From: JAGOLU01 sp037138475
Lineage (GTDB): Bacteria; Patescibacteriota; Microgenomatia; UBA1406; GWC2-37-13
Assembly: GCA_037138475.1 (NCBI GenBank)
Contig: JBAXII010000004.1
Coordinates: 1-64,000, forward strand
DNA: 64,000 bases
Reading direction: 5' to 3'
In this document: piece after piece, positions 56,564-64,000 of the stretch
Layout of the letters: every line of letters starts with the position of its first letter
Numbering within the stretch: the first letter of the stretch is position 1
Notes under the pieces: model-generated
Told to the model about the DNA's origin: nothing
Seen by the model: only the letters and a program-made list of their open reading frames with translations
Databases searched by the model: none
Translations under genes and position numbers: made by a program

Positions 56564-57790
56564 TCACGCAGACTTCTGTGGGGGGACCACAGTGGCGGGG
56601 GAGATCTTGGTGCCTGCGGCGAGCAGGGTGCCCGGCATGGTGGATACTTGGACACCGAGGAACGAACCTTTTGCTATCAGTGCACCCAGTTTTTCCTTCA
56701 AGCTATCTACCACCTGTCCACTAGGGAGGGTGATACGAACTGTCTTTTTGTCTAATCGTAGATTTGCAGTCACGGTGCCCCAGCTCATATTTACCTCAGA
56801 TTCTAAAACAGAGTCGCCCACAAATGTGTGATGGAGATTGCATCGGGGCCCTACATAGCTCCGTGCGACTTCACTCCCAAAGCCAACTGTGGTACCTTCC
56901 TCGATCGTTGATTGACGGACCAGACAGAGATTGCCAATCACTACGTCCTTGCCGATATACGCGGGACCCTTGATGACGGCATGAGCCTCGATTTTTGCGG
57001 TAGGGTGTATCACCACGTCTCCATCAATGATCGCAGTGGGGTGGATTTGTGCGGTGGATGGGATGGTACGTTTCTGCTCTGAAAGCAATCGAGACATCAC
57101 ATCCAGCACATGAAACGGATACTTGAGCTTATTCCATTTGCCCGTATACGTGATCAAATCAGAACCATATTTGCTTAAAAGTATTGTTTGAGCTTGTTCG
57201 TAGCGTGCGTCCTTTTGGTCGGTATTTGTATAGTTGTCAAACAGTGAAATAAATTCGTCCGGGTCCTGAAAATAATCGCAAACCAATCGAGCAATGTCAC
57301 TGGGTTTTTCTTCCTGTGTTGGCTTTTCTACTGTCGCAGTCACTTTTCCATTCTCAATTTTGTAGTATCCGAGGGGAAGTAGCTCCTTCATCTCAAAACC
57401 TGCACTCAAAAGCCTCGGTTGATTCTCACCGATGTACTTGAAAAAGTCTTGAAATAGCGATGGTTCAACTAAATCGACGCCATTTATCACCACGATTGAT
57501 CTCCCTGATATTTCTACAGTTGCAGATTTGAGTGCATCATCCATACCCAGTGCCTCAGGTTGGACTATGGAGCGAATCTTTAGGGACTGATTTACATACG
57601 TTGAAATCACTTTTTGGTTGTGAGTGTTTGCGATGACGAGCACTTCCTCAACTCCTGCAATTGCAAGAGAATCAAGGGTGTAGAATAGATATGGTTTGGC
57701 AAGAAAAGGCCAAATGGTCTTGTTGGTCACAAAGGGAACAAAGCGGGTTCCTTGACCTCCAGCGAGAAGTACCACAAGAGGATTCGTCAT
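56564..57790 (-). CDS. Sugar-phosphate nucleotidyltransferase with left-handed beta-helix (GlmU-like)
   Basis: 408 residues. N-terminal nucleotidyltransferase domain with VLLAGGQGTRFVPF and KPYLFYTLDSL; the typical Lys in the KPT motif is present (VEKPTQ). C-terminal hexapeptide-repeat beta-helix with IHPTAIIDGDVVIHPTAKIEAHAVI and KGPAYIGKDVVIG. It would make a UDP- or dTDP-sugar, possibly UDP-GlcNAc for peptidoglycan. The acetyltransferase catalytic residues of GlmU are not evident. It is divergent from yvcK across 21 bases. Confidence 0.82.
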   Translation of the reverse strand: MTNPLVVLLAGGQGTRFVPFVTNKTIWPFLAKPYLFYTLDSLAIAGVEEVLVIANTHNQKVISTYVNQSLKIRSIVQPEALGMDDALKSATVEISGRSIVVINGVDLVEPSLFQDFFKYIGENQPRLLSAGFEMKELLPLGYYKIENGKVTATVEKPTQEEKPSDIARLVCDYFQDPDEFISLFDNYTNTDQKDARYEQAQTILLSKYGSDLITYTGKWNKLKYPFHVLDVMSRLLSEQKRTIPSTAQIHPTAIIDGDVVIHPTAKIEAHAVIKGPAYIGKDVVIGNLCLVRQSTIEEGTTVGFGSEVARSYVGPRCNLHHTFVGDSVLESEVNMSWGTVTANLRLDKKTVRITLPSGQVVDSLKEKLGALIAKGSFLGVQVSTMPGTLLAAGTKISPATVVPPQKSA

Positions 57791-57794
57791 ATAC

Positions 57795-57803
57795 TGTTAT
57801 AAT
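57795..57803 (+). promoter_or_regulatory. Extended -10 promoter of yvcK
   Basis: TGTTATAAT, a perfect extended -10, ending 8 bases before ATG 57812. On the other strand TACAAT (57802-57807) lies 11 bases before the GlmU-like ATG, so two divergent promoters overlap. Confidence 0.65.
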
Positions 57804-57811
57804 TGTACCAG

Positions 57812-58792
57812 ATGAAAAAGATAACCATTTTAGGCGGTGGAACGGGTTCGTATCTCGTTATATCCGCGCTCAAAAAGCACCACGTCGATCTGTCAGCTAT
57901 CGTGACTATGATGGACTCCGGAGGCTCAACGGGGAGATTGCGTGATCAGCTTGGCGTACTGCCTCCTGGTGATCTGAGACAGTGCCTCGTAGCTCTTTCG
58001 GATGCGCCCGAATTATGGCGTAAACTATTCTCATACCGATTTGAAAGTGGTGATTTTGCTGGTCACAGCTTTGGCAATATCATGATCTCTGCACTGGAGA
58101 AAGTATCAAAAAATTATGATGAAGTCTTGGATGAGTTGCACTATCTCATGAAATGCGTCGGACGCGTATATCCGGCAGCTCTCACCAATGCAAATATCAA
58201 AGTGACCTACAACACTGGCAGGATAGTAGACTCAGAGACCCTCCTGGATGATCCGAGTCCTGACGGCGGGAATATCGTAAAAGCGGAGGCAATTCCCCCA
58301 ACTGTTGCAAATAGCGCTAGTATCAAAGCCATCGCAAGTGCTGACTATATCATCGCAGGTCCAGGCGATCTGTACTCGAGCATCATCAGCATCTCTCTTA
58401 TGGAAGGCATACGTGAAGCAGTCAAACATTCCCCTGCGAAGTTTGTCTACATCCTGAACCTGATGACCAAGTCATCACAGACTCTCAACTATACAGCTAC
58501 CGATCACATTCGTGATATGGCCACCTACTTTGGGCGGCAGCCAGACATATGCATCGTCAACAGTGAGCCATTTGATCCTGAGATGCTGAAGCAGTATGTA
58601 TCTCATGATGAGTCCCCAGTCGTGAATGACCTCACGTCAGATTCCTATTCTGGCAAGATCATATCCGCGCCTCTTCTTGACAAGTCCGCATATATTTCGT
58701 CCAACCAAGTGCTTGCATCCAAATTTGCCCACAGCATCATCAGACACGACTCAGTCAAACTCGAAGCAGTACTTGAGAGCATACTAATTTAA
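57812..58792 (+). CDS. yvcK: YvcK/CofD family, UDP-GlcNAc-binding gluconeogenesis factor
   Basis: 326 residues. Seen: ITILGGGTGSYLVISALKKH, VTMMDSGGSTGRLRDQLGVLPPGDLRQCLVALSD (nucleotide-binding loops), HSFGNIMISAL, and DYIIAGPGDLYSSII. YvcK proteins bind UDP-GlcNAc and link carbon metabolism to cell-wall synthesis. It leads the second half of the cell-wall cluster. The start is chosen by the promoter; an upstream TTG (57803) would lie inside the -10 box. Confidence 0.93.
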   Translation: MKKITILGGGTGSYLVISALKKHHVDLSAIVTMMDSGGSTGRLRDQLGVLPPGDLRQCLVALSDAPELWRKLFSYRFESGDFAGHSFGNIMISALEKVSKNYDEVLDELHYLMKCVGRVYPAALTNANIKVTYNTGRIVDSETLLDDPSPDGGNIVKAEAIPPTVANSASIKAIASADYIIAGPGDLYSSIISISLMEGIREAVKHSPAKFVYILNLMTKSSQTLNYTATDHIRDMATYFGRQPDICIVNSEPFDPEMLKQYVSHDESPVVNDLTSDSYSGKIISAPLLDKSAYISSNQVLASKFAHSIIRHDSVKLEAVLESILI

Positions 58793-58803
58793 TCATCGTT
58801 CGT

Positions 58804-59184
58804 ATGTATCACCATATTCATCACAGGATCACAGCTCACAAAATATCTTTTGGTCATGCAATTCGTGGAATCGTGTGGGCACTGAAAACGCAGCCAAATT
58901 ATCAGGTGCACTTATTCCTCAGCATCCTGTCACTGGTTGGTGGGATATATCTTGGGATTCATCCCTTTGAATGGCTTGTCGTGCTACTCCTTATCACGCT
59001 CGGACTCACCGTTGAGACGATCAACACAGCACTCGAGATGACCCTAGACTGCATATCACTCGAGAGACGTGATGATATCAAGCATGCAAAAGATGCTGCT
59101 GCAGGCGCGATGCTGATCATCTCTGTCGGGTCATTTATCTGCGCATGTTACATATTTCTTCCGTACATTTTGAATATCATATGA
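58804..59184 (+). CDS. dgkA: Diacylglycerol/undecaprenol kinase (DgkA family)
   Basis: 126 residues with three transmembrane helices. Seen: FGHAIRGIVWALKTQPNYQVHL, the acidic ETINTALEMTLD catalytic segment, and HAKDAAAGAMLI. In Gram-positive-like bacteria members phosphorylate undecaprenol, the lipid carrier used by MraY next door, and that fits the setting. Stop overlaps the mraY ATG. Confidence 0.92.
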   Translation: MYHHIHHRITAHKISFGHAIRGIVWALKTQPNYQVHLFLSILSLVGGIYLGIHPFEWLVVLLLITLGLTVETINTALEMTLDCISLERRDDIKHAKDAAAGAMLIISVGSFICACYIFLPYILNII

Positions 59185-60227
59185 ACGACAACTCATTTTA
59201 TCTCTTTGCTACCGTCATATCATTTGTGACTCAGTTTTTTCTTTTCATTCCGTTTATCAACTTTTTGTACCATCGCAAGATGCAGCGTATGGATCAAAAG
59301 ACCACTGATCCGTTTGGTGTTCGCACTCCTATATTTGATAGACATCATGCGCACAAGGTGGGTACTCCAGTCGGAGGCGGCATATTAGTCATTGTGGTCA
59401 CCGTACTCCTTTTTGCAGTAGGCATATTAGTGAATCTCTGGTTTGCACGTGAGCTCACCTCAAATTATCCTGCACTTTCTGCTGAAATATTTACTCTCAT
59501 GTTTGCCATGATCTCATTTGGACTTTTGGGTTTGTATGACGATCTTTCAAAGATCTTCTTTTGGCAGAGAAGCCAATTTTTTGGTATGCGCATGAGACAA
59601 AAGCTAGTGATAGAAATGATCCTCGCTACTATCATCTCCTCTGTTTTATTTTTCGTACTGAAGATAGACCTGGTACATATTCCATTTTTGGGTACATTTC
59701 ATCTCTCCTACTTTTACATCCTTTTTGCAGCATTTGTCATAGTGGCCTTTAGTAATGCGGTGAATATCACCGACGGCCTGGATGGGCTTTCCTGTGGAGT
59801 GCTGATGATCTCTCTCATCGGGTTTTGGATCGTCGCACGGAGCATCATCGACGTCCCCACATCGCTCTTTATCTCTGTGTGGCTTGGTGGGATACTCGCC
59901 TTTTTGTATTTTAATGTCTATCCCGCACGCATCTGGTTGGGAGATACGGGCTCTCTCGCCTTTGGTGCGGTATTTGCAGTGATTGGACTCATACTCGGCA
60001 AACCATTTGCCCTCCTCCTTTTTGGAGGAATATTTGTGATCGAAGCATTTACTTCCGGAGTGCAACTTCTTTCAAAAAGATTTCTGGGCAGAAGGATATT
60101 TACTGTTTCTCCATTTCATTTGTATCTGCAAAATAAAGGGTGGCAGGAGCCCAAAGTTGTGTTTCGCATGTGGATTTTTGCGGTCATCTGTGCGCTGCTT
60201 GGTTTGGCAGCATCTTTTTTGAGATAA
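59181..60227 (+). CDS. mraY: MraY, phospho-MurNAc-pentapeptide transferase
   Basis: Makes lipid I. 348 residues from ATG 59181 (ATGA overlap with dgkA), about 10 transmembrane helices. Seen: HHAHKVGTPVGGG, GLYDDLSK with the Asp pair, NAVNITDGLDGLSCG, WLGDTGSLAFGA and SPFHLYLQNKGW, the HHH-type late motif being shortened to FH. All main catalytic motifs are present. Followed by murD after 7 bases. Confidence 0.95.
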   Translation: MNDNSFYLFATVISFVTQFFLFIPFINFLYHRKMQRMDQKTTDPFGVRTPIFDRHHAHKVGTPVGGGILVIVVTVLLFAVGILVNLWFARELTSNYPALSAEIFTLMFAMISFGLLGLYDDLSKIFFWQRSQFFGMRMRQKLVIEMILATIISSVLFFVLKIDLVHIPFLGTFHLSYFYILFAAFVIVAFSNAVNITDGLDGLSCGVLMISLIGFWIVARSIIDVPTSLFISVWLGGILAFLYFNVYPARIWLGDTGSLAFGAVFAVIGLILGKPFALLLFGGIFVIEAFTSGVQLLSKRFLGRRIFTVSPFHLYLQNKGWQEPKVVFRMWIFAVICALLGLAASFLR

Positions 60228-60234
60228 CTATCCT

Positions 60235-61482
60235 ATGACACAAGCGCTACAACTCGCTGATAAAAAAGTGACCATCATGGGTCTTGGCCTCCAAGGTGGA
60301 GGAGTAGGAGTGGCACGGTATTGTGCGTCGCACGGCGCAAAAGTCACCGTCACCGATCTCAAATCTGCCGAACAGCTTTCAAAGTCCATCAAAGGACTTG
60401 AAGAATTTGAGTCCATCACCTATAGGCTGGGAAGCCACGAACTGACTGATTTTACCACTGCTGATATAGTCATCAAAGGCCCTTCTGTCCGTTGGGATAA
60501 TCAATATATACAGGCTGCGCTGGATGCAGGAGTGTATGTCACCATGGAGACTGCGCTCTTTGTAACGCATACCAAGGCGAAAGTTGTAGGGATCACGGGC
60601 ACCAGAGGAAAGAGCACCACAACCATGATGATTTATCACGCACTGAGTGCACTGTACAAAATGGGTACGGTGTACCTTGCAGGCAATGTCCCCGATACAT
60701 GTGCACTCGAGCTCCTTGATGTGGCAACGAGAGATGACATTGTCGTACTTGAGCTCTCATCCTGGCAGCTGTCTGGATTCCACCAGGAGCACATCTCGCC
60801 CCACATCGCAGTCTTCACGAATTTTTATCCTGATCATCTGAACTATTACAAAACCATGAGTGAGTATTTGCATGACAAGGACGCCATATTTGCCTATCAA
60901 AAACCCGGCGATGTGTATATCGATGGACGTGAGCTCCCCCCCGGTTCTCATCATGCGCAAAACCGTGCCTGTGCGAGAGCGTGTTGCATCGCAGTACTCG
61001 GTGAGGGGTGTGCCGATGACATCGAGAAGCAACTGAATGACTTTAAAGGTCTTCCCTTCCGTCAACAACTCATTGGCACCTATCATAAAGTACAGATCAT
61101 CAATGATACGACTTCAACTACTCCTATCGCACTGATCACCGCCCTTCGCACATTTACTGACAAGCCCATAGTTCTCATTATGGGAGGCCAGGCAAAAAAT
61201 CTGCCTGTAGATGAGCTCATCGCTGAGATAAGACAGCATGCACAGATACGTCAGATCTTTCACATGCCAGGGACATTTACGGATCAAGTTCGTGAAAAGG
61301 TCGGCGGCGAGGTGTATGAGGATTTTACTCAGCTGGTACAGCGATCGCTGCAATCAGCCGACGAGCTACATCAGCAGTGCTATTTGCTCTTTTCCCCAGG
61401 GGCGACCTCATTTGCACAATTTAAAAATGAATTCGATAGGGGACAGGCATTTGACAAGGCGATCTCTGCTATAATCTTTTGA
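60235..61482 (+). CDS. murD: MurD, UDP-MurNAc-L-Ala:D-Glu ligase
   Basis: 415 residues. Seen: Rossmann-like start VTIMGLGLQGGGVGVARY, ATP loop GITGTRGKSTTTMM, LELSSWQLSGF, TNFYPDHLNYY, NDTTSTTPIA and LIMGGQAKNLP, plus a LLFSPGATSFAQF end, all MurD-like. Order mraY-murD-ftsW-murG is classical. An extended -10 for ftsW lies in its last codons. The stop TGA and the ftsW ATG share a base. Confidence 0.93.
   Translation: MTQALQLADKKVTIMGLGLQGGGVGVARYCASHGAKVTVTDLKSAEQLSKSIKGLEEFESITYRLGSHELTDFTTADIVIKGPSVRWDNQYIQAALDAGVYVTMETALFVTHTKAKVVGITGTRGKSTTTMMIYHALSALYKMGTVYLAGNVPDTCALELLDVATRDDIVVLELSSWQLSGFHQEHISPHIAVFTNFYPDHLNYYKTMSEYLHDKDAIFAYQKPGDVYIDGRELPPGSHHAQNRACARACCIAVLGEGCADDIEKQLNDFKGLPFRQQLIGTYHKVQIINDTTSTTPIALITALRTFTDKPIVLIMGGQAKNLPVDELIAEIRQHAQIRQIFHMPGTFTDQVREKVGGEVYEDFTQLVQRSLQSADELHQQCYLLFSPGATSFAQFKNEFDRGQAFDKAISAIIF
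61467..61475 (+). promoter_or_regulatory. Internal promoter for ftsW inside murD
   Basis: TGCTATAAT, a perfect extended -10, ends 6 bases before the ftsW ATG at 61482, so an ftsW transcript from here would start at the ATG. Confidence 0.5.
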
Positions 61483-62585
61483 TGCTGCGTCGAAAAACTC
61501 CGTCAGAATGGTATCGAAATCTATATATCGTGCCCATTCTTATTTCTTTAGTGGGACTCTACTTTATATTTGAAGGATCTTCGATCCGTGCGCTCACCAC
61601 CTATGATGACTCGCTATTTTTTATAAAAAGGCAAGCAGTTTGGTTCCTATTTGGCGTCATATCAATGTTTATCCTGTCACGATTTGATTATAGACGGCTG
61701 TATATTTTTGCCATGCCGTCGATGATATTCACCTTTATCACACTGATTGCAGTGCTTATCCCAGGGATTGGTTCAAAGATAAATGGGGCGCGTCGATGGA
61801 TCGACCTGGGCCCATTTGGTTTCCAGCCTGCTGAGTTTGCAAAATTATCGATTGTTCTCTATCTCTCGGCATGGTTTCGACACCGAGAAAAGCAACGCAT
61901 CATCGCTTTTATTCTCCTGCTTGTCGGGCTTGCGGTGCTCATCATGGCTCAGCCTGATATGGGCACCGCCATAATCACCATTGGACTTGCGTTGGGGATC
62001 TACTTTATAGCGGGCATCGATATGAGACAGCTACTCTGGGTCATCCCCCTATTTGTAGTGGGAGCATTGATAACTGCATCGTCTGCTACCTATCGTCTGC
62101 ATCGTTTGAGGGTGTTGTTTGATTCAGACTTGGATCCGCTCGGCATCGGTTACCACGTCAGACAGATCATGATAGCGATCCAAAATGGAGGACTACTGGG
62201 TCTGGGCTTTGGCGGATCAAAACAAAAGTATTTGTTTCTTCCTGAGGCTCACACTGACAGTATTTTTGCGATATTCGTGGAGGAGATGGGTTTTGTGGGA
62301 GCGGTTGGTCTCGTCAGTCTGTATGCGCTGCTCCTGTACTACCTGTACCGGGTGACTATGCAGACGCGGGATAGATTTGGATTTATGTTATCGTCGAGCA
62401 TCTTGATATTTTTTGGTCTTCAATCGATTCTCAATCTGGCCGCTATGACGAGGCTTGCGCCTCTCACGGGAGTGCCACTGCCCTTTATGTCCAACGGAGG
62501 CACAAATATGTTGATATCGTATATACTCATAGGCATATCGATCAGCATCGCACGATTTAGTAGGCAAATCACGCCCAAAACATGA
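61482..62585 (+). CDS. ftsW: FtsW/RodA-type lipid II polymerase
   Basis: SEDS-family glycosyltransferase, 367 residues, about 10 transmembrane helices. Seen: GARRWIDLGPFGFQPAEFAKL (the SEDS signature with the catalytic-loop acidic residue elsewhere), AQPDMGTAIITIGLA, FGGSKQKYLFLPEAHTDSIFAIFVEEMGF and PFMSNGGTNMLISY. Its place between murD and murG argues for FtsW rather than RodA. Confidence 0.93.
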   Translation: MLRRKTPSEWYRNLYIVPILISLVGLYFIFEGSSIRALTTYDDSLFFIKRQAVWFLFGVISMFILSRFDYRRLYIFAMPSMIFTFITLIAVLIPGIGSKINGARRWIDLGPFGFQPAEFAKLSIVLYLSAWFRHREKQRIIAFILLLVGLAVLIMAQPDMGTAIITIGLALGIYFIAGIDMRQLLWVIPLFVVGALITASSATYRLHRLRVLFDSDLDPLGIGYHVRQIMIAIQNGGLLGLGFGGSKQKYLFLPEAHTDSIFAIFVEEMGFVGAVGLVSLYALLLYYLYRVTMQTRDRFGFMLSSSILIFFGLQSILNLAAMTRLAPLTGVPLPFMSNGGTNMLISYILIGISISIARFSRQITPKT

Positions 62586-63673
62586 AACTTTCAAAGATTC
62601 TCATCACCGGAGGGCATCCTACTCCTGCTCTTGCGGTGATCGATGAACTGCACACCTCGCACCCTGAGGTGCAGGTGGTGATGGTAGGACGACAGCGCGC
62701 AAATAGTCGAGAGACAAATAATACCTATGAGTTTGATGAGGCTCAATCTCGAGGCATCGAATTTATTCCTGTTGATTTCGCTCGCGGACTCTCCTCACTC
62801 CTCAAAGTCCCGGCTCAGATACGTACGTCAAAACAAATACTTGATCGAGTCTGTCCTGACGCGGTACTTTCGTTTGGAGGATACATCGCATTTCCCGTCG
62901 CTTGTGCTGCAAAATGGCTCGGCATACCTGTGTTTACCCATGAGCAAACTGCCGTGACGGGGCGTGCAAATGAACTCATACAACTTTTTGCTTCCAAAGT
63001 ATTTCTCTCATTTGCGCCTCCTGAGCACGTGAAACGAGGACCAAAATATATCTGGACGGGAAACCCGATACGTAGTGAGATCAAGCATCCTGATACTTCG
63101 TCTGCACCATCACTCGAAGTCCAAAAGCCACTTCTGCTGATAAGCGGTGGCAATCTAGGATCACATTCACTCAACAAGCACATTTTTTCGATCGTGAGTG
63201 AGCTCGTGGATTTTTGTACGGTGGTTCATCAGACAGGCAATGTGAACGAGTATGGCGATGAGAAGACAGCACAGGACACACTGCAATCACTCCCCATCGA
63301 GAAACGATCGAGATATATACCCGTGCCACATCTCTCAACCAGTGACTGGGCATATGCGCTGCAGACTGCTGACGTGGTAGTGGCACGATCGGGAGCCAAT
63401 ACGTTCTTTGAGCTTATTGCTACTCAGAAGCCGTGCGTCCTCGTTCCGTTGCCTTGGTCAGTGCGCGACGAGCAAAAAGAGCACGCAGTGAGGATCGCTT
63501 CAGCGGGAGCGGGAGAGATATTTGACCAAGACTCAGACTCCGCGACTCTTCTTGACCTCATCAAAAAGGTATTTGAGAACCCCTCGAATTATGTAGAAAA
63601 ATATCATACACTACTCCCATTGTATGTACCTGACGCCGCACGCAAAATCATCACCGAGATCATCAACACGTAA
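62582..63673 (+). CDS. murG: MurG, lipid II synthase (UDP-GlcNAc transferase)
   Basis: 363 residues of GT28. Seen: an N-terminal loop ITGGHPTPALAVIDEL in place of the usual GGTGGH-type loop, FGGYIAFPVACAAKWLGIP, THEQTAVTGRAN, LLISGGNLGSHSLN and ARSGANTFFELIATQKPCVLVPLPW with the donor-site Glu. The ATG overlaps ftsW by 4 bases, and the 3' end overlaps the next ORF by 50. Confidence 0.93.
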   Translation: MKLSKILITGGHPTPALAVIDELHTSHPEVQVVMVGRQRANSRETNNTYEFDEAQSRGIEFIPVDFARGLSSLLKVPAQIRTSKQILDRVCPDAVLSFGGYIAFPVACAAKWLGIPVFTHEQTAVTGRANELIQLFASKVFLSFAPPEHVKRGPKYIWTGNPIRSEIKHPDTSSAPSLEVQKPLLLISGGNLGSHSLNKHIFSIVSELVDFCTVVHQTGNVNEYGDEKTAQDTLQSLPIEKRSRYIPVPHLSTSDWAYALQTADVVVARSGANTFFELIATQKPCVLVPLPWSVRDEQKEHAVRIASAGAGEIFDQDSDSATLLDLIKKVFENPSNYVEKYHTLLPLYVPDAARKIITEIINT

Positions 63674-64000
63674 GCAAAAGCTTGAGCAGTATCTCAAGTC
63701 CCGCAATGCCCCTATTCCATCTCAGACCGCTCCACCTTCGAGACTTGCTTCGATATTCACGTCTGTGAGATCAAAACTATCCTTCCAAGGAGCCAGTGAG
63801 CGTATGCTCACCAACGATATTGGTCGCATCATCTTGTACTTTATCATCTCGACTATCGCGACAGTAGTCATATTTTTTGCAAATTACATCTTGTCCGTCC
63901 AAACCGTGGAAATCACCTCAGTGGGTAATCCTCAAATAGTAGTGAAGGATGCAAACAAGTTGATAGGGCGGAGTATGATACTCACTTCAGATGAGGAGAT
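63624..64000 (+). CDS. ftsQ: FtsQ-like division protein, cut by the window end
   Basis: Starts at ATG 63624 within the end of murG (50-base overlap) and remains open to base 64000, at least 125 residues. A basic cytoplasmic tail of about 65 residues, one transmembrane helix (about 67-92, core IILYFIISTIATVVIFF), then the start of a POTRA-like domain (VEITSVGNPQIVVKDANKL). Topology and place after murG fit FtsQ, which with FtsL and FtsB controls FtsWI. Real start could be a later codon. Confidence 0.75.
   Translation, partial: MYLTPHAKSSPRSSTRKQKLEQYLKSRNAPIPSQTAPPSRLASIFTSVRSKLSFQGASERMLTNDIGRIILYFIISTIATVVIFFANYILSVQTVEITSVGNPQIVVKDANKLIGRSMILTSDEE

Overview
The window reads as chromosomal DNA of a bacterium with a peptidoglycan wall, most likely a member of the Candidate Phyla Radiation (Patescibacteria). 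That placement is an inference from gene content and layout: compact single-copy genes, a mraZ-led division/cell-wall cluster, short SufD and MurE variants, a MacAB-like exporter next to a DUF5666-like protein, and a near absence of Shine-Dalgarno sequences. There is no rRNA gene in the window to settle it. The standard code is used (TGA is a stop, often in ATGA overlaps).

Layout. 0-8 kb: tsaD and a dispersed SUF iron-sulfur set (sufC, sufB, a short sufD, sufS, sufU), interrupted by a GIY-YIG nuclease flanked by inverted repeats, a phosphatase and a Doc-like toxin locus. 8-16 kb: a Nudix hydrolase, a two-subunit 2-oxoacid:ferredoxin oxidoreductase (an iron-sulfur client), an unknown gene, lon and a second Nudix gene. 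16-26.5 kb (minus strand): an unknown gene coupled to a FemAB-type transferase, then six genes for surface polysaccharide (four glycosyltransferases, a GT39-like membrane transferase and an O-antigen-ligase-like protein). 26.5-36 kb: tRNA-Met(CAT), rmlC, truB, flavodoxin, PBP1A, rpsO-pnp and ftsK. 36-42 kb (minus strand): DUF5666-like protein, MacB, LolD-like ATPase and MacA, then mltG and murJ. 42-64 kb: the cell-wall/division cluster mraZ, rsmH, ftsL, ftsI, murE ... yvcK, dgkA, mraY, murD, ftsW, murG, ftsQ. It is split between murE and mraY by a defence island: HpaII-type restriction-modification, a Shedu nuclease with a small upstream gene, a nuclease-helicase (DUF2075), a MazG-like pyrophosphohydrolase and RhuM.

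Three sequence-level patterns cut across the gene list. (1) Many degenerate tandem repeats have a strict 7-base period with unrelated unit sequences (for example GTCAAAA, TAATTGA, GCAAGCT, TACGTTA). They lie between genes and in frame inside tsaD, sufC, the oxidoreductase alpha gene and femX. (2) REP-like hairpin repeats of several families fill the gaps and also enter femX. One family flanks the GIY-YIG gene in inverted orientation, and a 46-base copy of the same family flanks the defence island as an exact direct repeat. (3) Where a promoter can be read, the -10 box usually sits 6-9 bases before the ATG, implying leaderless mRNAs. Some of these -10 boxes are supplied by the 7-base repeats.
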